Source: Jiangella ureilytica
GTDB taxonomy: Bacteria; Actinomycetota; Actinomycetes; Jiangellales; Jiangellaceae
DNA: 64,000 nucleotides
Direction of reading: 5' to 3'
NCBI RefSeq assembly: GCF_004348545.1
Contig: NZ_SMKL01000006.1
Coordinates: forward strand, 62,001 to 126,000
Each line of letters starts with the position of its first letter. Positions within the stretch are counted from its first letter, which is position 1. A program made the translations under genes and the position numbers. Positions 25,965-33,262 of this stretch are shown piece by piece. The notes beneath the pieces are model-generated. The model ran no database searches. It saw only the letters and a list, made by a program, of their open reading frames with translations, and had not been told where the DNA came from.

Positions 25965-26096
25965 GTCATCCCTGTTCGGGCCATGGCCCGGACGCCTCGT
26001 TGACGTTCGGCCCTCTGATCGCCACCATACCAATATGAACCACTGATTTTTCTATGCGAAACAACACCTGAACCGAGCCTTCGACTGGAGGGCCGG

Positions 26097-27355
26097 TTGA
26101 CCGGCCACCGGTCCACGCAGCCGACAGCGGTCGAGGTCCCGGCCGAGGACTACGCGGTCTGGCTCAGTCAGTCCCTGATGACCTTCGGTCTGACCGGGGA
26201 ACACACCCGGCGACTGGAGCCGTACTTCCGTGCGAACTATCCACCGCGGAACGCAGTCGGTGTCGTGGCCGACTCGGGCTACGTCGCGACCGCTGCGGCA
26301 CTCGATCTGGGTCTAGTCGTTCCGGACGGCGCTACCGTCGAATGGCGGGAGTAACGCTCGTCACCGTCGACCCGACAGCAACGCGGCAGGGTCTGCTGCG
26401 CACCATGCTGGCCGCGCTCCACGACCGGGCGATCGCGAACGGGCAACCCGTCGCCGGCCTGGTGCCATCCGAGTGGGCGATCTATGGCCGGTTCGGTTAC
26501 GGCCCCGCGACCTGGGCCGACACGATGAGTATCGACGCGTCTCGGGTGAGCTGGCTCGCCGACACCCCGACGAGCAACGAGCGCCCGCGCCCGATCGATG
26601 GCGCCGAGGCAGTCGCGCTGGCGGCACGACTCCATCGCGACGTCGCCTTACGCACGCCGGGCGACATCGTCCGATCGGACGCCTACTGGGACAGGCTGGC
26701 CACCAATACCGGTTTGGTCAGCGCAGCCCTCGGCCTGACCGACCACCCAGAGGTCGCGCTTCGCCACATCGCGGTTGCCGATCGAGGCTTCGCCTCCTAT
26801 CAACTGAACGTCGCCTGGACGCCACAGCACACGGCCAATAGCCAGATCACTGTGATCGACTTCTTGGCGAGCGACAGCGGTACGGCCGCTGCGCTATGGC
26901 GGCACCTGCTCTCCCTCGACCTCGTCGTCACCGCTCATGTTCAGCGGGTCGCCGACGACGATCCGCTGGCCTGGTGGCTGCGCGATCCTCGGCTCCTCAG
27001 CCGACGCCGACACGACGGCTTGTGGCTGCGTCCTCTCGACCCGCCGACCCTTCTCGAGAGCCGGCGCTGGTCCGGCACCGGTTCGCTCGTCCTGCAAGTC
27101 CACGATGCCCACGGATATGCAGACGGCACCTATCACCTCCACGTCGACGACGGCATCGCCTCTTGCACGCCGACCAACGCTGAGCCCGACCTGATCATGG
27201 ACGTTGCCGCACTGGGCGCCGGCTTCCTCGGCGGGACCTCCATGCGTGAGCTCTCGGTGAGCGGATGGGTCAGCACGCCGGAGCCACGAGCCGCGCTCCT
27301 GTGGGACCAATTAGCGGCATCGGCGGCGGCTCCGTACCTGAGCACCTCGTTCTGA
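26097..27355 (+). pseudogene. Eis-like GNAT N-acetyltransferase with one frameshift
   Basis: The first part (from a TTG with GGAGGG upstream) encodes the N-terminal ~85 residues of an Eis-type acetyltransferase and stops at 26354 just after VPDGATVEWRE. The second frame picks up at 26342 with MAGVTLVTVDPTATRQGLLRT, the acetyl-CoA-binding segment, and runs to the normal C-terminus. A single indel near 26340 explains both halves. The family acetylates amines such as aminoglycosides. Either it is a young pseudogene or a sequencing error; the intact remainder favours recent loss. The C-terminal half alone would lack part of the GNAT fold. Confidence 0.75.
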
Positions 27356-27442
27356 CCTCCGGGCCGGAAGTCGGCCCCGTCCGCCAGTGCCGCAGCTGTC
27401 CGATCCTGGTGCCGACCCCGAGTGCCGACCAGCGGAGGCCCC

Positions 27443-27517
27443 ATGTCGCGACGCAATCTCGACTCCATCCACTCAGCTGACCCGCCGGCATCCGATGCTG
27501 ACAGCGCGCATCTGTGA
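27443..27517 (+). CDS. Possible 24-residue leader-type ORF before the truncated MaoC gene
   Basis: An ATG 5 bp after GGAGG opens a 24-codon frame (starting MSRRNLDSIHS) that ends in a GTGA overlap with the MaoC-like start. It has no recognisable homology. It may only couple ribosomes into the truncated gene, or be a chance frame in a degraded region; confidence is low. Confidence 0.25.
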   Translation: MSRRNLDSIHSADPPASDADSAHL

Positions 27518-27963
27518 CCGAGTCGGACAACACCTGGTTCACCTTGCTGACCATGAACACCAACCAGGCGCACTTCAATGCGGAGGTGGGTGCGGCGTCG
27601 GAGTTCGGCCGTCCGCTGATGGTGTCCACCCTCACCCTCGCCATCGCGATCGGGCAGAGCGTGATCGACACGACGCAGAACGCCTTCGCCAACCTCGGGC
27701 TGGACGAGGTGCGGCTCACGGCTCCTGTCTACGCAGGCGACACGCTCTGGTCTGAGTCGCTGGTGCTGGAGAAGCGTGAGTCGAAGAGCCGTCCGCAGGC
27801 GGGAATCGTCACGATCCGCACCCGGACGCTGAATCAGCACGGCGGCGAGGTGCTCTCGTTCGTCCGGACGTTCTACATTCACAGACGTGGCGCCGATGCC
27901 GCGCGCTCGCTCTTCCCCACTGCCAAGGAACCGCTGTCGCGGCGCGGGACGGCGGACTCGTGA
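27514..27963 (+). CDS. MaoC-like dehydratase, probably N-terminally truncated
   Basis: A 149-residue hotdog-fold protein. It starts almost directly at DNTWFTLLTMNTNQAHFN, a segment normally preceded by ~25 residues containing the first strand of mesaconyl-CoA-hydratase-like proteins. APVYAGDTLWSES and the final VRTFYIHRR are intact. The GTG overlaps the stop of a 24-codon frame at 27443 that has its own GGAGG, so it may still be translated by coupling. It abuts the CaiB fragment in GTGA style (27960-27963). The family hydrates enoyl-CoA in short-chain acid metabolism; function here is doubtful. Confidence 0.65.
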   Translation: MTESDNTWFTLLTMNTNQAHFNAEVGAASEFGRPLMVSTLTLAIAIGQSVIDTTQNAFANLGLDEVRLTAPVYAGDTLWSESLVLEKRESKSRPQAGIVTIRTRTLNQHGGEVLSFVRTFYIHRRGADAARSLFPTAKEPLSRRGTADS

Positions 27964-28361
27964 GGCCCCTCGAGGACGTGCGGATCATCGCTCTCGAGCA
28001 GTACGGCGCCGGGCCGTTCGGCTCATTGCATCTGGCTCAGCTCGGGGCCGAGGTCATCAAGATCGAGGATCCGTCCGTGGGCGGCGACGTCGGACGGTAC
28101 GTGCCACCATTCGCCGAGGGCAGCGACTCCCTCTTCTTCGAGTCATTCAACCGCAACAAGCGCAGCATCACCCTCGACGTGCGAACGCCCGAGGGCCGAG
28201 CCGTGTTCGAGGACCTGGTCCGGTGCTCCGACGCGGTGTACTCGAACCTCCGCGGCGACGTCCCCGAGAAGCTGGGGATCAGGTACGCCGACCTCGCCCA
28301 CGTGAACCCGCGGATCGTCTGCTGCTCGCTCAGTGGATTCGGGATGACCGGTCAGTCGTGA
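27960..28361 (+). pseudogene. N-terminal fragment of a CaiB/BaiF-family CoA-transferase
   Basis: The reading frame gives the first ~130 residues of a class III CoA-transferase: ALEQYGAGPFGSLHLAQLGAEVIKIEDP, NRNKRSITLDVRTPEG and the LSGFGMTG motif. It ends abruptly at TGQS-stop, where intact proteins continue for another ~260 residues with the rest of both domains. The catalytic aspartate region is missing. The break coincides with the broken end of a convergent CitE-like gene, so one deletion probably removed both 3' halves. Confidence 0.8.
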
Positions 28362-28913
28362 CGCCGTCGATGGGCGGCGGCAGCTGAGCGGCCGCCGAGC
28401 CGAGTACGACGAGCGAGCGGGCGGCCGCCATCGCCGCGAAGTCGGCGTGATCGACGCCGAGTTCGCGGCCCAGGTCGGCGTTGCCGAAGACCGCCCGGAC
28501 CACTCCGGTCACCGAGCAGATGGCGCGAGCTTCGAGCGCCGCCGCCGCGGTCTCGATGAGCGGAGCACGCAGGAGCCGGGTGCGAGCCGGCCGAGCAGCT
28601 CCCACACCTGGCCGGGCGCCGTGACCTTCGCCAGCATGACGGCGCACGGCCGGGCAGCCAGCATGGCGACGTCGTCGTCGTACCACTGGGTGCTCGGGTC
28701 GTTGATCCGCACGACACCGGCACCGCCGTTGGCGAGCCAGCGGCCAATGTTCTCCCGCGCCGTCGCCTTCGCGGGCGGGGCGACGGCGTCCTCGATGTCG
28801 AGGACGATGTCGTCGGCGCCGCTCCCGGCCGCCTTGGCAAACCGGTCGGGACGGTTGCCGGGCACGAACAGCAGCGACCGGGCCCGCGCCAGGTGCGACC
28901 ACTCCGCCGTCAT
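28353..28913 (-). pseudogene. HpcH/HpaI-CitE-like lyase gene, truncated and frameshifted
   Basis: The start overlaps the DUF5988-like stop (ATGA) and the frame reads ARSLLFVPGNRPDRFAKAA, DIVLDIEDAV and VVRINDPST of a citrate-lyase-beta/malyl-CoA-lyase-type enzyme. Near 28560-28575 the frame shifts; the next frame reads APLIETAAAALEARAI and AAAQLPPPIDGVTT. The last ~70 residues expected after PPIDGV are absent, replaced by the antisense of the CaiB fragment. The intact enzyme would cleave a 3-hydroxyacyl-CoA to acetyl-CoA and a keto acid. Confidence 0.78.
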
Positions 28914-29134
28914 TCGGCGATCCACGTGCGGTCGGTCCAGACGAACACCGGCACGGGGTTGCCGTCATCGCCGGGCTCGTCGAAGTGGTCGAGGTCGAAG
29001 TGCTCGTAGCCCGCGCCGAACTGGATCTTCAGCCTGCCCTCGTCGACCGCTGCGCGGTCGACCGAGATGTGCGAGCCGAGGCCGGTGCAGCCCACCAGCT
29101 CGACCTGGACATTGTCGTCGTCCGTCCGTGTCAC
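28910..29134 (-). CDS. Small protein resembling the DUF5988 family
   Basis: A 74-residue acidic protein with the pattern KIQFGAGYEHFDL near the middle and a C-terminal VFVWTDRTWIAE. That pattern matches my recollection of DUF5988-type small actinobacterial proteins of unknown function. The GTG start has AGGGG 5-6 bp upstream, and the stop overlaps the CitE-like start. No function can be assigned. It lies between the lyase remnant and the transporter ATPases, so it probably shares their transcript. Confidence 0.55.
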   Translation of the reverse strand: MTRTDDDNVQVELVGCTGLGSHISVDRAAVDEGRLKIQFGAGYEHFDLDHFDEPGDDGNPVPVFVWTDRTWIAE

Positions 29135-29217
29135 CGTTGCCCCCTAACCTGGGCTGGGATCGTCATACCCAGGGTCGTGAGCACGGTGGGGGTCAGCCAG
29201 GGGACGAGTTCACGCCG

Positions 29218-30033
29218 TCACCGCTTGAGGCTGGGAACAGAGGCGAGCAGCGTGCGGGTGTACTCGTGCTGCGGATCGTCGTGGATGCGCGCAGTCGAGC
29301 CGAGCTCGACGATCTCGCCGTTGTACATGACGGCGGTGCGGTCGGTCAGGTAGCGGATCACGCGGATGTCGTGCGACACGACGAGCAGCGCCAGCCGACG
29401 GCTGGCCCGCACCTGCTGGATGAGATTGAGGATCTGCGCCTGCACGGACACGTCGAGAGCGGAGGTGGGCTCGTCGGCGACGATGATGCCGGGCTCGACG
29501 GCGAGCGCTCGGGCCAGAGCCACGCGCTGCAGCTGGCCGCCGGAGAGGGCGCGGACCGGCCGGCTGACCAGCTGCGCGGGCAGCCCGACACTCTCGAGGA
29601 GGGCGGCGACCCGATCGGTGCGCTCGGCCCGGGTGCCGATGCGCTGCACCGTGAGCGGGTCGCGGACGACGGCGCCAACCGTCAGCCGCGGGTTGAGCGA
29701 GCTGCGCGGATCCTGGAAGACCAGCGAGGCGTCGCGGCCCAGCATGCGATAGCGCGGGATGCTCTTCATCGCGTAGAGGTCCTGGCCGCGGAAGGTCACC
29801 TGGCCGTGCACCGGGCGAATCAGGCCGAGCAGCGTGCGGGCAAGGGTGGTCTTGCCGGAACCCGACTCTCCGATGAGGCCGACGGCCTCGCCCTCGGCGA
29901 TGCTCAGGGACACATGGTTCAGGGCCCGGTTCACCTGGCCGCGCGAGTGGTAGTCGACGACGAGGTCGCGGGCCTCGAAGATGGGCGCGTCGGCCTGCTC
30001 GTCGAGGCCGTGGGTGAGGTCGACGGCGGTCAT
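29218..30033 (-). CDS. Dpp/Opp-type ABC transporter ATP-binding protein (DppF-like)
   Basis: A 271-residue ATPase with Walker [10 protein letters not shown] (from about residue 55), the LSGGQLQRV signature, Walker [13 protein letters not shown] and the switch histidine in VVSHD. The order RSSLNPR before the signature is typical of oligopeptide-type ATPases. It overlaps the DppD-like gene by 4 bp. No permease or binding protein is adjacent; the matching set is at 4809-8357 and is preceded by the same type of operator. Confidence 0.9.
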   Translation of the reverse strand: MTAVDLTHGLDEQADAPIFEARDLVVDYHSRGQVNRALNHVSLSIAEGEAVGLIGESGSGKTTLARTLLGLIRPVHGQVTFRGQDLYAMKSIPRYRMLGRDASLVFQDPRSSLNPRLTVGAVVRDPLTVQRIGTRAERTDRVAALLESVGLPAQLVSRPVRALSGGQLQRVALARALAVEPGIIVADEPTSALDVSVQAQILNLIQQVRASRRLALLVVSHDIRVIRYLTDRTAVMYNGEIVELGSTARIHDDPQHEYTRTLLASVPSLKR

Positions 30034-31034
30034 CGCGGCCCGCCGTCCGTAGAGGTGAGCGGATGATGACACGCCAGCCGCCGGGGGCCGTCGGTCAGGA
30101 CGGGCCGTGCAGCGCAGTCGTCCTGGGCGTGGGAGCAGCGGTCGCGGAACCGACAGCCGCTGGGAAACTCCGTCGGCGGGTGCACGAAGCCGGGGATGGT
30201 CGCCAGCGTGCCATGGCCCTCGTCGAGGCTGCTGCTCGCCGCGAGCAGGCCGGCGGTGTACGGGTGCCGCGGGTTCGTCAGGATCTCGGCCGTCGGCCCG
30301 GTCTCGACGAGCTGGCCGCCGTACATCACCGCGACCTGGTGGCAGAGCTGCGAGACGATCGCGAGGTCGTGGCTGATGAACAGCAGCGCGAAGTCGAGTT
30401 CCGCCTGGAGCCGCTGGAGCAGCTCGATGATCTTGGCCTCGACGGTGACGTCCAGCGCCGTCGTCGGCTCGTCAGCGATGAGCAGGTCGGGCTCGCGCGC
30501 CAGCGCCAGGGCGATCAGGACCCGCTGCCGCTGGCCACCCGAGAGCTGGTACGGCTTCGCCTTGAGGATGCGCGCGTCGGGCAGCCCGACGGCGTCGAGG
30601 AGGTCCGACGGCGTGTATGGGGACCCGAGACGGAACACCTGGCGCAGCTGGGCGCCGATGCTCATGCCCGGGTTGAGGCTGGTGAGCGCGTCCTGGTAGA
30701 CGATGCCGATGCCGGCCCCCCGGACCGCCCGGCGCTCGCGTCCGCGCAGCCGGTAGAGGTCGCGGCCACGGAAGTGGATCTGCCCGCCCACTTCGGCGGT
30801 CGGCGGCAGCATGTTGGCAGCCGCCAGACCCAGCAGCGACTTGCCGCAGCCGGACTCCCCTACGATGGCCAGCGACTCGCCCGGCCCGATGCTCAGGCCG
30901 ACACCGTCGAGCACCGCCACGTCGCCATAGCGCTTCGGGAACCGCACGGTCAGGTCGGAGATGGCCAGTGTGCTGGTCGACGCTCCGCCGCCGTCGTCGA
31001 CGCGATGCGGCTGAATCCTCGTGCTCACCGTCAT
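30030..31034 (-). CDS. Dpp/Opp-type ABC transporter ATP-binding protein (DppD-like)
   Basis: A 334-residue ATPase with Walker A GESGCGKS (about residue 59), LSGGQRQRV, Walker B LLIADEPTTALD and LFISHD. The oligopeptide-type C-terminal extension contains the cysteine cluster FPSGCRFRDRCSHAQDDC, which in some relatives binds an iron-sulfur cluster. It is the first gene of the unit; its ATG lies 35 bp after operator site 4. Together with the DppF-like protein it would energise the importer encoded at 4.8-8.4 kb. Confidence 0.9.
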   Translation of the reverse strand: MTVSTRIQPHRVDDGGGASTSTLAISDLTVRFPKRYGDVAVLDGVGLSIGPGESLAIVGESGCGKSLLGLAAANMLPPTAEVGGQIHFRGRDLYRLRGRERRAVRGAGIGIVYQDALTSLNPGMSIGAQLRQVFRLGSPYTPSDLLDAVGLPDARILKAKPYQLSGGQRQRVLIALALAREPDLLIADEPTTALDVTVEAKIIELLQRLQAELDFALLFISHDLAIVSQLCHQVAVMYGGQLVETGPTAEILTNPRHPYTAGLLAASSSLDEGHGTLATIPGFVHPPTEFPSGCRFRDRCSHAQDDCAARPVLTDGPRRLACHHPLTSTDGGPR

Positions 31035-31069
31035 GCTGAATCCAGTCTGAACGTCGGCATACGAGAATC

Positions 31070-31118
31070 TGAAATATCAGTTTCAAACAAGCGTAGAGTC
31101 CTCCTCCCCCGACGGCAA
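31070..31118 (-). promoter_or_regulatory. Promoter with TGAAA-N6-TTTCA operator (site 4)
   Basis: On the minus strand: -35 TTGCCG (31118-31113), 17 bp, -10 TACGCT (31095-31090), 4 bp, then TGAAACTGATATTTCA (31085-31070). The arms are a perfect inverted repeat. The layout matches sites 1-3 more than 26 kb away and links the DppDF-like ATPases to the same regulator. Confidence 0.8.
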
Positions 31119-31150
31119 GCGCGCCCATCAGCGACGACCACACCCACTCG

Positions 31151-31167
31151 ATTGGGCAAAGCCCAAT
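31151..31167 (+). promoter_or_regulatory. Palindrome upstream of the first small XRE gene
   Basis: ATTGGGC-AAA-GCCCAAT is a perfect 7-3-7 inverted repeat 39 bp before the start of the plus-strand XRE regulator. A related sequence (ATTGTGCGAAGCCCAC on the minus strand) occurs at the same distance from the second XRE gene (31914-31929). Probably an autoregulatory or cross-regulatory operator. Confidence 0.6.
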
Positions 31168-31205
31168 ACAGGTGGCTGACCTTCGAGGCCCCGCCATCCA
31201 GGCTC

Positions 31206-31574
31206 GTGCACGTGCCGCAACGCGAGACTCCCGACGACTGGCCGGCGCTGGCCAGGCAGCTCGGCCAGCGCGTGCGGCAGTTGCGAGAAGAGCGGAAGCG
31301 GCAGACCGAGGATCGGCGGTTCACCCAGGAAGGCCTGGCGCACGAGGCGGGTGTCAGCCGTAACCACGTCCAGAACATCGAGAACGCCCGCAACAACTCC
31401 CGAGGCGAGGACGGACGTCCTGGCGTAGGCAATCCCGGCGTGGCCACGCTGCTCGCGATCTCGCGGGCCCTCGAGGTCGAGTTCCTCGATCTACTTCCGG
31501 ACGGGCTGCTGCCCGAGGCGGTGCGACACCGGCCATGGGCCGAGACAACGGACGATTCGCCGAGAACACTATGA
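31206..31574 (+). CDS. XRE-family helix-turn-helix regulator
   Basis: A 122-residue DNA-binding protein. The HTH runs from VRQLREERKRQ through FTQEGLAHEAGVSRNHVQNIENAR, followed by an insertion (NNSRGEDGRPGVGN) and the closing helix TLLAISRALEVEFLDLLP. It has no further domain. The GTG at 31206 is followed by an in-frame GTG at 31212. It converges on, and slightly overlaps, a second XRE gene with the same architecture; each has a related palindrome upstream. It could control the neighbouring transporter or PtmE-like gene, but no target is proven. Confidence 0.78.
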   Translation: MHVPQRETPDDWPALARQLGQRVRQLREERKRQTEDRRFTQEGLAHEAGVSRNHVQNIENARNNSRGEDGRPGVGNPGVATLLAISRALEVEFLDLLPDGLLPEAVRHRPWAETTDDSPRTL

Positions 31575-31868
31575 GTAGCGGCACGATTCGTCAACCGCAC
31601 CCGGGTCATCGTCGCGCAGGCCTGCGATCCCTACTGGCAGGAGGTCGACCACGGTGACGCCCAGAGCACGAGCGATCCTCAGCAGGACGTCCAGGCCGGG
31701 GCACGCGCGCGCGTGCTCGACCTTCTGCAGGTAGCCGCGGCTGATGCCGGCCAAGTGGGCAAGCTGCTCCTGGGTCAGGCCCCGCGACAGCCGCAGAGAG
31801 CTCACTCGAACGCCGAGCGCCCGGGCCACCTGCGGCCAGTCGTCCGATCGTTCCAGTGGCGCCGTCAT
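31569..31868 (-). CDS. XRE-family helix-turn-helix regulator (paralogue)
   Basis: A 99-residue protein with the HTH LRLSRGLTQEQLAHLAGISRGYLQKVEHAR (shown in parts) and the same RIARALGVTVVDLLPVG C-terminal pattern as its convergent neighbour. The N-terminal DDWPQVARALGVRV also matches the partner's DDWPALARQLGQRV, so the pair arose by duplication. The ATG at 31868 is the first methionine of the aligned region; the frame is open to 31928. The stop codons of the two genes overlap by 6 bp. Confidence 0.75.
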   Translation of the reverse strand: MTAPLERSDDWPQVARALGVRVSSLRLSRGLTQEQLAHLAGISRGYLQKVEHARACPGLDVLLRIARALGVTVVDLLPVGIAGLRDDDPGAVDESCRYS

Positions 31869-31913
31869 CCCCACGAGGCTGAGCGAGGCGGCGGCACTGG
31901 TCAGCCCACAGCA

Positions 31914-31929
31914 GTGGGCTTCGCACAAT
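31914..31929 (-). promoter_or_regulatory. Operator-like sequence upstream of the second small XRE gene
   Basis: ATTGTGCGAAGCCCAC on the minus strand matches the arm-loop-arm sequence at 31151-31167 at 13 of 16 positions and lies 46 bp before the XRE start. It sits just beyond the 3' end of the PtmE-like gene. Confidence 0.5.
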
Positions 31930-31947
31930 CATGTGTGCGCGACGCGG

Positions 31948-33009
31948 TCAGGCCTGGCCGCGCGCCTGGGCGAGCTCGGCGGGACGCCCGATGTCCTGCC
32001 AGGAATCGCGCAGCGGCCAGACGCCGACGCCCTCGCCGCGGGCGAGGCAGTCCTCGAACAGCCGGGTGACCGGGTACGGCTCGTCGCGGGGGACGCGGGC
32101 GAGCAGAGCCGGCGAGAGGACGTAGATGCCGGCGTTGACCGACCATGAATGCCGCGGCTTCTCCACGATCCGGCGCAGCCGGCCGTCGTCGGATTCGAGG
32201 ACACCGAAGGGGACCTGGTGCTCGTACTCGGTGGCGGCGAGGGTGGCGACGCCACCATGAGCCTCGTGCGCCGCAAGCAGGTCGGCGACGGAGAAGCCGG
32301 TGACGAGGTCGCCGTTCATCAGCAGGACCGGGGCCGCCGGACGTTCCCCGATCTCGTCCAGCAGCCCCAGCGCCCCGCCCGTCCCCAACGGCCGGTCCGC
32401 TCGTTCGCGCAGGTAGTCGATGGTGCAGCCGTACGCCGACCCGTCGCCGAAGTATTCCTCGACGATGTCGCCGAGGTAGTTCACCGAGAGGAAGACCCGG
32501 CGGATTCCGGCGCCGACGAGATGGAGCACGATCCGCTCGAGGATCGGGCGGCCGGCGACGGGGAGCATCGGCTTGGGGACGGAGTCGGTCAGGGGGGCGA
32601 GTCGGGTGCCGCGTCCGCCGGCCATGACGACCGCCCAGTTCGTCAGCGGCTCGGCGCCGACCACGTCGGTCTCGACGTGTACGCCCACTACGCGGCCGTC
32701 GCCGTCGACGATGGGGACCTCGCCGACGCCGAGGGCACGCATGACGTCGAGCACCTCGGCCCGGCCCTCTCCGGGCCGGGCGGTCGCCGACGGCGAGCCG
32801 ACGAGGTTCGCGACGGGGTCGTCGGGCTGGGCGCCGGTGACCAGCGCCCGCCGGATCTCGCGCTCCCGCACGGCACCGGACAGCCGCCCGGTGTCGTCCA
32901 CGACGAAAACCGTCCCCACGTCGTGGGTGTCGATGATGGTGAGGCATTCGCGGATCGACGCGCCGTGTTCGGCGAGCATGTCGTCTAGTCGCACCGTTTG
33001 TCGGCTCAT
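31948..33009 (-). CDS. CBS-domain plus sugar-phosphate nucleotidyltransferase (PtmE-like)
   Basis: A 353-residue fusion. Two CBS motifs occupy roughly residues 10-120 (VGTVFVVDDTGRLSGAV; GEVPIVDGDGRVVGVHVE). A nucleotidyltransferase domain follows, with the AVVMAGGRGTRLAPLT signature, PKPMLPVAGRP and the metal-binding LLMNGDLV. This architecture is that of PtmE, the GlcN-1-phosphate guanylyltransferase of the legionaminate route; the CBS pair may sense a nucleotide. AGGAG lies 8 bp before the ATG. Although separate from the sugar operon, it carries the same upstream core element, so it probably supplies that operon's activated sugar. A mannose-1-phosphate guanylyltransferase is the alternative. 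Confidence 0.82.
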   Translation of the reverse strand: MSRQTVRLDDMLAEHGASIRECLTIIDTHDVGTVFVVDDTGRLSGAVREREIRRALVTGAQPDDPVANLVGSPSATARPGEGRAEVLDVMRALGVGEVPIVDGDGRVVGVHVETDVVGAEPLTNWAVVMAGGRGTRLAPLTDSVPKPMLPVAGRPILERIVLHLVGAGIRRVFLSVNYLGDIVEEYFGDGSAYGCTIDYLRERADRPLGTGGALGLLDEIGERPAAPVLLMNGDLVTGFSVADLLAAHEAHGGVATLAATEYEHQVPFGVLESDDGRLRRIVEKPRHSWSVNAGIYVLSPALLARVPRDEPYPVTRLFEDCLARGEGVGVWPLRDSWQDIGRPAELAQARGQA

Positions 33010-33262
33010 GTCGCACACTCCTGGTCGCACTGCTGAGGTCAGCGTGATAGCGATACCGCCGAACCGGGCAGGGGACGACTTTCCTGCCCGCTCACATCTC
33101 TGACCAGGTGAAACACCGGCCTCGATACGCGAACCGGGCTCATTCGCATTCTGGACATCGTTCGTCGCGAAGTGCACCGGCGAGGCGGCGACAATCGCCG
33201 TAGCCTCCGATCAGAAGCCCATGCAACCCCGGAGCCGGGCTTTCGAAAGAGGTGTGCGCGAT
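33010..33262. other. 253-bp divergent intergenic region between PtmE-like and XRE-fusion genes
   Basis: It holds the shared-core element (33068-33089) for the minus-strand gene and, at 33109-33119, TGAAACACCGG, which matches only the left half of the Dpp-regulon operator. No other structure is evident. Confidence 0.4.
33068..33089 (-). promoter_or_regulatory. Shared-core element upstream of the PtmE-like gene
   Basis: The plus strand reads GCAGGGGACGACTTTCCTGCCC. The first 14 bases match the core of the elements at 19039 and 23557 with only an R and an M position varying. Here it is also flanked as an inverted repeat, GGGCAGG-N10-CCTGCCC (33066-33089). It lies 59 bp before the start codon. 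Confidence 0.5.

Noticed and set aside
26036-26051. TGAAC-N6-TTTTT before the Eis-like gene as a fifth operator
   Set aside because: The right arm matches at only three of five positions and the distance to a -10 box differs from sites 1-4.
23690-28913. A mobile element or prophage causing the decayed region
   Set aside because: No transposase, integrase, tRNA target or direct-repeat ends were seen; the decay is by frameshifts and a deletion.
8629-33089. A complete legionaminic acid pathway
   Set aside because: No NeuB/LegI synthase and no CMP-sugar transferase can be found in the window; the CBS fusion fits PtmE better than LegF, so I claim only a legionaminate-type precursor route.
33109-33119. 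TGAAACACCGG identical to the left half of operator site 2
   Set aside because: The right arm (CCTCG) is absent and no matching promoter layout is present; recorded only as a half-site.
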